A stretch of 7,185 nucleotides of DNA from Candidatus Aminicenantota bacterium (lineage in GTDB: Bacteria; Acidobacteriota; Aminicenantia; Aminicenantales; Aminicenantaceae). The translations under genes were made by a program, and so were the position numbers. Below the pieces are notes generated by a model. That model saw nothing but the letters and a program-made list of their open reading frames with translations, searched no databases and was not told the origin of the DNA. Location of the stretch: the NCBI GenBank assembly GCA_030614645.1, contig JAUWTR010000078.1:1-7185 (forward strand), read 5' to 3'. Shown here one piece after another: positions 1-4,884 of the stretch; position 1 is the stretch's first letter; each line of letters begins with the position of its first letter.

Positions 1-127
1 CAAAATTAATCTCGGAAAAATAGTAATGACCGTAAAGACCGGATCCGGTAAAGGTCTTGTTATATCCCCACCAATCCCATACCATGTCGTCATCACCAGG
101 AAATCCGGCATTATTATGGTCAAAGAG
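1..127. repeat. Left copy of the 127-base terminal direct repeat
   Basis: Identical base for base to 7059-7185. It lies inside the exported-protein gene and keeps its frame. It is best explained as the assembler overlap of a circular or tandemly repeated unit, whose length is then 7,058 bp. Confidence 0.97.
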
Positions 128-304
128 TAGATTGCTCTTTCCTGCCCACCAGGCTGCATTTGGGTCGCTCTGCTGGCTGTTGAGCAGGGTAAAGTGGATA
201 GTCATATCTGCCTGGGCAGTAATTGCAAAACTAAACAGAGCAACTACTGCCAAGGCTACTATCTCCAAAAGGGTTCGTTTCTTTTTTAGTAATTTATTCA
301 TCAT
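1..304 (-). CDS. N-terminal part of the large exported protein (continues at 7058-4885 on the circle)
   Basis: This is the 5' end of the gene that leaves the right edge of the window. The minus strand reads ATG at 304 (a second in-frame ATG follows at 301) and stays open to base 1, which equals base 7059 in the terminal repeat. The protein begins with a classic Sec signal peptide: basic MMNKLLKKKR, a hydrophobic core around residues 11-28, and a likely signal peptidase I site after residue 32 (ITAQA, then D). The mature protein starts DMTIHFTLLN and is rich in Trp, Gly, Asp and Asn. Minus-strand AAGGG at 315-311 lies 6 bases before the first ATG and 9 before the second, so either start is possible. 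Joined with the right-hand part the protein has 825 residues. The cyclic-dinucleotide riboswitch leader lies upstream. Finding a start and signal peptide exactly where circular closure predicts them is the main support for the topology. Confidence 0.88.
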   Translation of the reverse strand, partial: MMNKLLKKKRTLLEIVALAVVALFSFAITAQADMTIHFTLLNSQQSDPNAAWWAGKSNLLFDHNNAGFPGDDDMVWDWWGYNKTFTGSGLYGHYYFSEINF

Positions 305-310
305 TTACAG

Positions 311-315
311 CCCTT
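311..315 (-). promoter_or_regulatory. Ribosome-binding site of the exported-protein gene
   Basis: AAGGG on the minus strand lies 6 bases before ATG 304 and 9 bases before ATG 301. It is modest compared with the leader site at 425-434. The spacing allows either of the two adjacent in-frame ATGs. Confidence 0.5.
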
Positions 316-322
316 TTTTTGC

Positions 323-350
323 CAAACGGCTTAGCCTCAAAGCCCGTTTG
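323..350 (-). promoter_or_regulatory. Hairpin just upstream of the exported-protein ribosome site
   Basis: On the minus strand CAAACGGGCTT (350-340) pairs with AAGCCGTTTG (332-323), ten pairs with one bulged G and a 7-base loop. It ends 7 bases before the AAGGG ribosome site at 315-311. On the minus strand it is followed by A-runs, so it is not a terminator for these genes. A 5' mRNA stabiliser or translational control element is possible. Read on the plus strand it is followed by a T-run from 355 and could stop antisense transcripts. Confidence 0.6.
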
Positions 351-389
351 CTAATTTTTTAATTTTTAATTTTGAAATTCCCTTGCCCT

Positions 390-419
390 TCACCCCCACG
401 GAGACAGAGCACACTTCAA
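390..419 (-). CDS. Possible 9-codon leader peptide ORF (TTG start)
   Basis: Minus-strand TTG at 419-417 opens a short frame ending in TGA at 392-390. It would encode MKCALSPWG if TTG initiates with Met. Its support is the strongest Shine-Dalgarno in the window, AAGGAGGTGA, whose GGAGG core sits 8 bases before the TTG. It lies after the riboswitch terminator and 85 bases before the exported-protein start, so it would be translated only from read-through mRNA. The product is too short to have a recognisable fold, and any function (attenuator, upstream ORF, or none) is unknown. A GTG inside the Shine-Dalgarno is in the same frame but too close to be used. The alternative is a chance ribosome site or a degraded gene start. 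Confidence 0.4.
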   Translation of the reverse strand: MKCALSPWG

Positions 420-424
420 TCCGG

Positions 425-434
425 TCACCTCCTT
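425..434 (-). promoter_or_regulatory. Near-perfect Shine-Dalgarno with no long ORF behind it
   Basis: AAGGAGGTGA on the minus strand is nearly a full complement of the 16S 3' end, yet the frame it serves has only 9 codons. Minus-strand GGTCA at 476-472 can pair with TGACC at 427-423, bringing the GGAGG core near a weak TTTCC partner, so partial masking of the site is possible. Confidence 0.55.
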
Positions 435-477
435 ATTTTTTGATCTCAATGCCTCTCCAGTTTTTGGAAATTGACCT

Positions 478-525
478 AAAAAAAGCCGGACTACCTATTT
501 CATAAAAAAAGCAGGCAGCCCGGCT
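478..525 (-). terminator. Riboswitch-controlled intrinsic terminator (expression platform)
   Basis: Minus-strand AGCCGGGCTGCC (525-514) pairs with GGTAGTCCGGCT (495-484) over 12 pairs, two of them G-U, and the stem runs straight into seven T (484-478). The 5' arm is the conserved 3' strand of the aptamer, and the P1 3' strand lies in the terminator loop, so aptamer and terminator exclude each other. Ligand binding should prevent termination and switch the downstream gene on. It would also stop transcripts reading through from the pseudopilin gene when ligand is absent. Confidence 0.88.
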
Positions 526-592
526 GTCTTTTTCGACCCGTGGCTTTCCGTCCCCGTGTATTCTCAGGGTTGGCTTTTTCAACTTCTTTTAT
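502..592 (-). promoter_or_regulatory. GEMM-I cyclic-dinucleotide riboswitch aptamer (c-di-GMP or 3',3'-cGAMP)
   Basis: On the minus strand the order of conserved blocks matches the GEMM-I aptamer. GCCAACCC (574-567) leads into the first internal hairpin (569-553, with one bulged C). Next comes GGAAAGCC (549-542), then GGGTC (539-535) pairing through a GAAAAA loop with GAC (528-526). The aptamer ends with the hallmark AGCCGGGCTGCC (525-514). The P1 stem can form between 592-583 and 511-502, ten pairs with one G-U. From memory, the GGAAAGCC / GACAGCCGGGCTGCC combination is very close to the crystallised 3',3'-cGAMP aptamer from Geobacter. The base aligned with Vc2 G20 is A (minus strand, position 575), the identity linked to cGAMP recognition. 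The aptamer lies 198 bases upstream of the exported-protein start. The class call is strong; the ligand call is an inference. Confidence 0.88.
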
Positions 593-632
593 TTATTTTG
601 TTTTTTTGACCGCCTTCGAGAGACTTTTTTGA

Positions 633-649
633 CAGGATTAGAAATCCTG
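633..649. repeat. Perfect short inverted repeat (CAGGATT / AATCCTG)
   Basis: Seven-base arms separated by 3 bases, about 40 bases upstream of the aptamer P1 strand. On the minus strand it is followed by TCAAAAAAG, so it is not a terminator there. The wording TTTTTTGACAGGATTA around it resembles a common intergenic sequence in environmental bacteria. It may be an operator or a transcript-start structure, or have no role. Confidence 0.5.
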
Positions 650-735
650 GCCAGCCTGTATATGTCTCTATGAATTGAATTTGAGATTCCTACTCATTTT
701 CAACAATGAATACAGGCTTTCCTGAATATCGGCTA

Positions 736-774
736 ACGGTAGACGGATTTTTTTTGACGGTGGACGGATTTTTT
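736..774. repeat. Two tandem copies of ACGGTRGACGGATTTTTT
   Basis: Copies begin at 736 and 757. The unit itself repeats ACGG, so ACGG occurs at 736, 743, 757 and 764 with spacings of 7, 14 and 7. Each copy ends in a T-run of 8 or 6. The 6-base arms GCTAAC (732-737) and GTTAGC (786-791) enclose the pair. It could be a regulator site, an iteron-like origin element, or a decayed intergenic repeat; the sequence does not decide. Confidence 0.75.
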
Positions 775-869
775 CAAACTGTGCGGTTAGCTGTAGGGAT
801 GATTTTCAAACCACGAACATGAAGGGCACGAAGATCGGGGTTAAAGGAAACTTTTTATTTGCTGTTTGA

Positions 870-1796
870 TTATGGGCTGTCTTGTCCAAGTTTTAACCTC
901 CCCACCCAATTAAGGGCCGGCCTTACATAAAACAGTATCATCTCCTGTTTTTCATCAGGTGATGGTTTATCAGCTTCCGGATCTTCAGCAGGATCATTCT
1001 CTACCCAAACAATAACAGGCCGCATGCCTATAAGGATATTCACATTTGCCCTGCCCGGTCCATCACTTTCACCAGTAACAAACTCGAATCGAAAATATCC
1101 ATCTGCTTTAACCCCCTTTATTGTTTTCTTACTTTCAAGACCGCCGGAGGGGTAATATACCCTTATCCGGACATTATCAGCTAAACCATCTTCAAAACTG
1201 ATCTGTCCGGCTATTGCCGCTATATACTCTCTTTGTTTTATGCTTAATGTTATATCCTCATTGAATCCCGAGCCTCCTTCCATGCCGTCTGCGCCATAGC
1301 TTTTAATAGTCATATCACCGTCTGAAGTTGAAAAGATAAAGGGGCTTCCCCAGCCATCTTTTAATACACCACCGGGAGGTTTCTCCATATATGGACCTCG
1401 CCATCCAATAAATATCGTCCTTCCCCTGCCCTCAAACATACAATATGGATCAACCTCGATACTTAAGGATTTCCAGTCAGGTAAATCCGGAGCCCCATCT
1501 TCATCAAGGTCATTGGTCCATAGAGCTTTCGGCTGGTTGCTATTAATGTCAAGGGGAGGCAGTCTCCCCATATCTACAATATAGCCAGCGACTTTTCGCC
1601 GGCTGTTCGAAAAATAGGGAGCGCTGCCAAAAAGGGCTTTCTTGATCTCTTCCATCCTCTCTCTGGTCTTATCAAAACGCCCCTGAGCTAGATTTCCTCC
1701 TAATACCCTGGGCATCATGGCGAGAAGAAAACCCAGGATAACAATAATTACCAAGGCCTCAATAAGAGTAAATGCTTTCTTATTCTCAATCCTCAT
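870..1796 (-). CDS. GspG-like type II secretion pseudopilin with an extra C-terminal domain
   Basis: A 308-residue prepilin-like protein. The N-terminus MRIENKKAFTLIEA carries a prepilin peptidase site with Ala instead of the usual Gly at -1: cleavage before F9 leaves Glu at +5 (E13), followed by a hydrophobic helix to about residue 28. The MPRVLGG turn, GPYMEKPPGG at 134-143, DGWGSPF at 147-153 and YGADGMEGGSG at 167-177 are hallmarks of the GspG major pseudopilin, including its calcium-site region. An Asp-rich LDEDGAPD at 97-104 is a further possible metal loop. Typical GspG is about 140 residues; here a large insertion lies at about 60-130, and residues ~190-308 add a beta-rich segment (IAGQISFEDG, then KADGYFRFEF) resembling a carboxypeptidase-regulatory or Ig-like domain. 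The start is set by overlap with the upstream gene's TGA; with no good Shine-Dalgarno, translational coupling is likely. It would act in the inner membrane and periplasm and need secretion or pilus machinery encoded elsewhere. A stand-alone minor pseudopilin is the alternative. Confidence 0.88.
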   Translation of the reverse strand: MRIENKKAFTLIEALVIIVILGFLLAMMPRVLGGNLAQGRFDKTRERMEEIKKALFGSAPYFSNSRRKVAGYIVDMGRLPPLDINSNQPKALWTNDLDEDGAPDLPDWKSLSIEVDPYCMFEGRGRTIFIGWRGPYMEKPPGGVLKDGWGSPFIFSTSDGDMTIKSYGADGMEGGSGFNEDITLSIKQREYIAAIAGQISFEDGLADNVRIRVYYPSGGLESKKTIKGVKADGYFRFEFVTGESDGPGRANVNILIGMRPVIVWVENDPAEDPEADKPSPDEKQEMILFYVRPALNWVGRLKLGQDSP

Positions 1797-4741
1797 AATA
1801 TTTTTTCTATTTGATTGATCCTGATCTCTTCTTCCGGGGAGAGAGAAACAGATTTTTTAACCATATCAATGAAATCCTTGAAAGATTTTTTGTTTTCTTG
1901 AGTCACTGTATTCCTTTTCTCTTTAGCGCCCTTTAAAGCAGTGCCCACAAATAAAAGGGAGGTCTTTAAATCCTGGCTGGTCCTATAGAACAACTCAAGA
2001 TTATCACAGACTGCTTTCACATCACCTCTTCTCAAAGAGACATACATATAGTCTCGTCTCGCGTTAAAGAAGAATGGATTTGCTTTGACAAATTCTGAAA
2101 GCTCGTTTTGATAAATTACATCACCCTGCTTTTGGAATTTCCTTCGTAACGTCCCATAATTGTTAAATATTGACAGCAATCTCCTGTCTTCTTCCTTCAG
2201 TTTATCGAGCGCTTCCCGGATGAGTCTCTTTTTTTCAGGATTTGTCTCTTTTTCAGGATTATGCTGTTTTTTGGCGATCTGTTTTATTTTATGCACACGA
2301 TCCCTGTATCGTTGAAAAAATGCGGCTGGAATATCCTTTATTATCTCTTCTCTTTCTCCTGACGCGATGGATAATTCCTTCTCCCTGCCCAATAACTTGG
2401 GGGCTTCATACTGGACGAACAGATTGTCATCAGTATGCAGCTTAATCTCAGGACCGAATATCATCTCCGGCGTGATTCTACCAAGGTAATTTCTTAAAAT
2501 GGCTATTGCCGAGTTTAGGCCCAATTCACTTAAGCGTTGCTGGATAGGGTTATTCCTAAGGACATAGGATAGACACCCCGGTTTTAATATTTCTTCTTCC
2601 TGGCTGGCTATTAACAGCATATCCACCGGCGAGGCCTTAAACAAAAATACATAAGGAAAATTCCGGTGTAATGTCTTGATCAGGGATTGATAAATTTCCC
2701 CGGTGGTTTCATAGGTCTGGATCCATTGGACAAAGATGCCCCCCTGATTCAATCTGCTTTTTACGATCTGATAAAATTCATCGGTAAATAGAGAGGCTAC
2801 TCCCTGGACCCATGGATTGCTGGGCTGAGAGATGATCAGGTCATAACTGTTTTTTGTTCCCTGTAAATAATTCCTGCCATCCTCCACAATTAGGCGCACA
2901 TTCTTCCTTGTGTGTACCCCATTGTTTACTCCAGCAAAATATGGTTGTGCATTGATAACTCCTTGCGATAATTCCATAACGTCTATTTTGTCTGCCCCCA
3001 GTTCATATACCACGGCTGCGGTCAGGCCGGTTCCCAGCCCGACAATGCCTGCCCTTTTATAATCTGATCTTATAAGGTAGGGTGCCAATCCCATCAAAAG
3101 AAATGACTCTCGATCGCTCACCCAGGTGCTGCCGTCAGGTTTCCCGTTAATCTTTAGAACTTTGTTATCTCCCGGCTGTGAGATGACATTTATGGTAGCG
3201 GCGATTCCTTCTTCAAAGAAGATCAACTTATCTTTTTCCTCAAGTGTTTTTACCCACTTTTTGTAGCCATGTTTATCTATGAAATCAGTGTATAATTTAG
3301 TATTTCGGAAAAGGCCGGCTTGAAGCAGACTTTTATTGATCCCTTCAAAGGTTAAACCAACACCGATGCATAACACCAAAACTAAACCACACCATATCTT
3401 CCTTCTTTTTCCGCTATAAATTAAGACCGGAACAGAAAGTAAAACGGCCAAACCGGTAAAGAGGATATAACTATTCTGAGATCCCAGCGCCTTTAATAAT
3501 AAAAACCCGGTTACAAGGGAGCCTGAAACACAACCCAGTGTATTGACGGCATAAGCCAGGGAGACACTTCTACCCACCTGAAAATCATTTGTGTTTTCAG
3601 TATCAGCCGCCAACTGTGAATCAGAGGCTGTTACTTTTGATCGTTCCAGGAAAAACAGGGCAAGGGGGAAAATAAGTCCGAAACTTAAAGCAGGAAGCCC
3701 CATAAAAAGCACTGCATATAACAAATTACGAACAACCTGGGCATAAAAGCTGTGTGAGACCAGAGAGTATGTGGAAAAGATATATTGAGGCCATAAATTG
3801 ATAAGGGGAAAGGTGAGGATTAGGGAGCATCCTAATAATACGAGGCTCCAGGGGAAAAGGGCGGTTTTTTTCTTATCCGGGGTCTTAGAAGCAATGAGGG
3901 CGCCTAAGGCAATGCCTAAGATTACCACAAAGAGCACACCGGAAAAGCTATAGGTGCTTGAACCGAAAAATAGGGCACAAAACCTGAACCATAAAATCTC
4001 CATGCCAAAGCTTATAAGACCGGTGGCAAAAAAAAGGGCATAGAGCAGCCGGGAAGGATATAGATTATTAATCCCTGCCAGCGGTCTTTGCTTTTGAGAA
4101 GAGCGAGGGATTAAACAACCGGTTATCCTTTGTTCTTCACATCTTTTTGCTATAAATATCGCAGAAACACCTGCCAGCAAATTTATTCCAAAGGCAAGGC
4201 CGTATGTCCCTTTGAAACCAAGATGCTCAAAGAAGTAGAATCCAGCCAGCGCCACGCCTATCGCGCCCCCCAGGGAATTCAGAAAATACACCCGGGAAAA
4301 ACCATGGGAAAGCCTGGCCCTTCTCATCAAAGCAATAGTAAATATGGGGACTGTGGCCCCCATACATAACGTGGGTAAGAGTAAAAAAAACCCGGCTAGG
4401 CCAAATCTTAAGATAAAAAGAATAAAGGGTTTAAAGACAATGGCATCATAAAAAAGATTGTATAATTGTTGGACCGGAGATAAGAACACCAAAAAAAGCA
4501 GGGCCGACAGCCCGATCCCTATCTCCAGAAGGCCGTAAATAAAAAGGGCATTAGTATAATTCCCTGCCCTTTTCTTCATAAGAAACGAACCGAAAAATAT
4601 CCCGGCCATAAAAATAGCCAGGGTGGCGCTGGCGCTGGCTGTGGAATTTCCAAAAACCAGCGAAAGCCTGTTCATCCACAGCGCCTCATACATAAGGCCT
4701 GAAAAACCGGAGAGGAAAAATAGAACGCTTAGAATAGCCAT
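1793..4741 (-). CDS. Polytopic membrane protein fused to a spermidine-synthase-like (SAM-fold) domain
   Basis: A 982-residue inner-membrane protein of the fused MFS/spermidine-synthase type. Residues 1-470 hold about 12-14 hydrophobic segments in two related halves: LMYEALWMNRL, FGNSTAS and GATVPIF (16-134) recur as FGMEILWFRF, FGSSTYS and FGLIFPL (245-360). Residues ~505-715 form the synthase-like Rossmann domain, with GLGTG at 568-572, the ribose-binding acid E590 and EDGR at 620-623. SQPSNPW at 638-644 stands where true aminopropyltransferases have DSxDP, and Asp is missing from the GGGDG-type loop, so ordinary putrescine aminopropylation is doubtful. HTDDNLFVQYEAP at 769-781 matches a motif usual at the end of this domain in fused members. 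Residues 785-982 are a charged, helical, partly coiled-coil-like tail of unknown role. The ATG has no clear Shine-Dalgarno, and an in-frame TAG lies 8 codons upstream. The gene overlaps the pseudopilin gene by 4 bases (ATGA). The substrate is unknown; the family assignment is solid. Confidence 0.92.
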   Translation of the reverse strand: MAILSVLFFLSGFSGLMYEALWMNRLSLVFGNSTASASATLAIFMAGIFFGSFLMKKRAGNYTNALFIYGLLEIGIGLSALLFLVFLSPVQQLYNLFYDAIVFKPFILFILRFGLAGFFLLLPTLCMGATVPIFTIALMRRARLSHGFSRVYFLNSLGGAIGVALAGFYFFEHLGFKGTYGLAFGINLLAGVSAIFIAKRCEEQRITGCLIPRSSQKQRPLAGINNLYPSRLLYALFFATGLISFGMEILWFRFCALFFGSSTYSFSGVLFVVILGIALGALIASKTPDKKKTALFPWSLVLLGCSLILTFPLINLWPQYIFSTYSLVSHSFYAQVVRNLLYAVLFMGLPALSFGLIFPLALFFLERSKVTASDSQLAADTENTNDFQVGRSVSLAYAVNTLGCVSGSLVTGFLLLKALGSQNSYILFTGLAVLLSVPVLIYSGKRRKIWCGLVLVLCIGVGLTFEGINKSLLQAGLFRNTKLYTDFIDKHGYKKWVKTLEEKDKLIFFEEGIAATINVISQPGDNKVLKINGKPDGSTWVSDRESFLLMGLAPYLIRSDYKRAGIVGLGTGLTAAVVYELGADKIDVMELSQGVINAQPYFAGVNNGVHTRKNVRLIVEDGRNYLQGTKNSYDLIISQPSNPWVQGVASLFTDEFYQIVKSRLNQGGIFVQWIQTYETTGEIYQSLIKTLHRNFPYVFLFKASPVDMLLIASQEEEILKPGCLSYVLRNNPIQQRLSELGLNSAIAILRNYLGRITPEMIFGPEIKLHTDDNLFVQYEAPKLLGREKELSIASGEREEIIKDIPAAFFQRYRDRVHKIKQIAKKQHNPEKETNPEKKRLIREALDKLKEEDRRLLSIFNNYGTLRRKFQKQGDVIYQNELSEFVKANPFFFNARRDYMYVSLRRGDVKAVCDNLELFYRTSQDLKTSLLFVGTALKGAKEKRNTVTQENKKSFKDFIDMVKKSVSLSPEEEIRINQIEKIL

Positions 4742-4754
4742 CGGCAGAAAAAAT

Positions 4755-4782
4755 GTGATAAATTTCTATATGTTACAGTCAA
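4755..4782 (-). promoter_or_regulatory. Candidate sigma-70-type promoter for the membrane-protein/pseudopilin operon
   Basis: Minus-strand TTGACT (4782-4777, 5/6 to consensus) is followed after 16 bases by TATCAC (4760-4755, 4/6). Transcription would begin about 6 bases before the ATG at 4741, which would explain why no Shine-Dalgarno is visible. Since a terminator lies just upstream, some promoter is needed in 4742-4818, but this particular pair is a visual match only. Confidence 0.4.
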
Positions 4783-4818
4783 ATCTAAAAAACATGGCTT
4801 TTTTGCCTTTTTCATTAC

Positions 4819-4857
4819 AAAAAAAACCCAGGGGAATCAATCTTCCCCTGGGTTTTT
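4819..4857 (-). terminator. Strong intrinsic terminator after the exported-protein gene (works in both directions)
   Basis: AAAAACCCAGGGGAA (4822-4836), loop TCAATC (4837-4842), and the exact complement at 4843-4857 give a perfect 15-bp stem. On the minus strand the stem ends in a run of eight T (4826-4819). It begins 28 bases past the stop of the exported-protein gene and separates it from the membrane-protein operon. The plus strand also ends in five T, so antisense transcripts would stop there too. Confidence 0.93.
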
Positions 4858-4884
4858 CATAGAATTACATGAACCAGATTTTTA

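Larger units (their letters stand above)
593..869. other. Non-coding control stretch between the pseudopilin stop and the riboswitch
   Basis: I see no gene here on either strand. The stretch is AT-rich with many T/A runs. It contains CCACGAA...GCACGAAG (811-833), of a kind common between genes in environmental bacterial genomes; the ACGG tandem repeats (736-774) inside the inverted pair GCTAAC/GTTAGC (732-737 and 786-791); and a perfect 7-bp hairpin (633-649). No clear terminator follows the pseudopilin stop. The promoter of the riboswitch transcript must lie here, but I cannot pick a convincing -35/-10 pair or a sigma-54 site. Confidence 0.6.

Noticed and set aside
1..127. Terminal direct repeat as a phage end or transposon terminal repeat
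   Set aside because: It lies inside a continuous coding frame, matches an assembler k-mer length, and there are no phage or transposition genes.
57..362. Plus-strand 101-residue frame
   Set aside because: It is antisense to the signal-peptide end of the exported protein and crosses the leader hairpin; it has no ribosome site or recognisable content.
363..419. Selenocysteine read-through of the leader ORF TGA
   Set aside because: Reading past the TGA gives only eight more codons before TAA, and no SECIS-like hairpin is placed just after it.
600..720. Sigma-54 or sigma-70 promoter for the riboswitch transcript
   Set aside because: I tried pairs around TTGAAA, TATACA and TCTAAT; none had both boxes at suitable spacing, and no TGGC-N-GC pair was found.
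593..869. CRISPR array or tRNA gene in the intergenic gap
   Set aside because: Only two short tandem units with no spacers, and no cloverleaf or T-arm consensus on either strand.
1793..4741. Plain MFS transporter
   Set aside because: The C-terminal half is a Rossmann synthase-like domain, and the membrane half has the FG-STAS and GATxPIF motifs of the fused spermidine-synthase family.
4623..4862. Plus-strand frame over the start of the membrane-protein gene and the terminator
   Set aside because: It is antisense to a clear membrane-protein start and runs through a perfect terminator stem.
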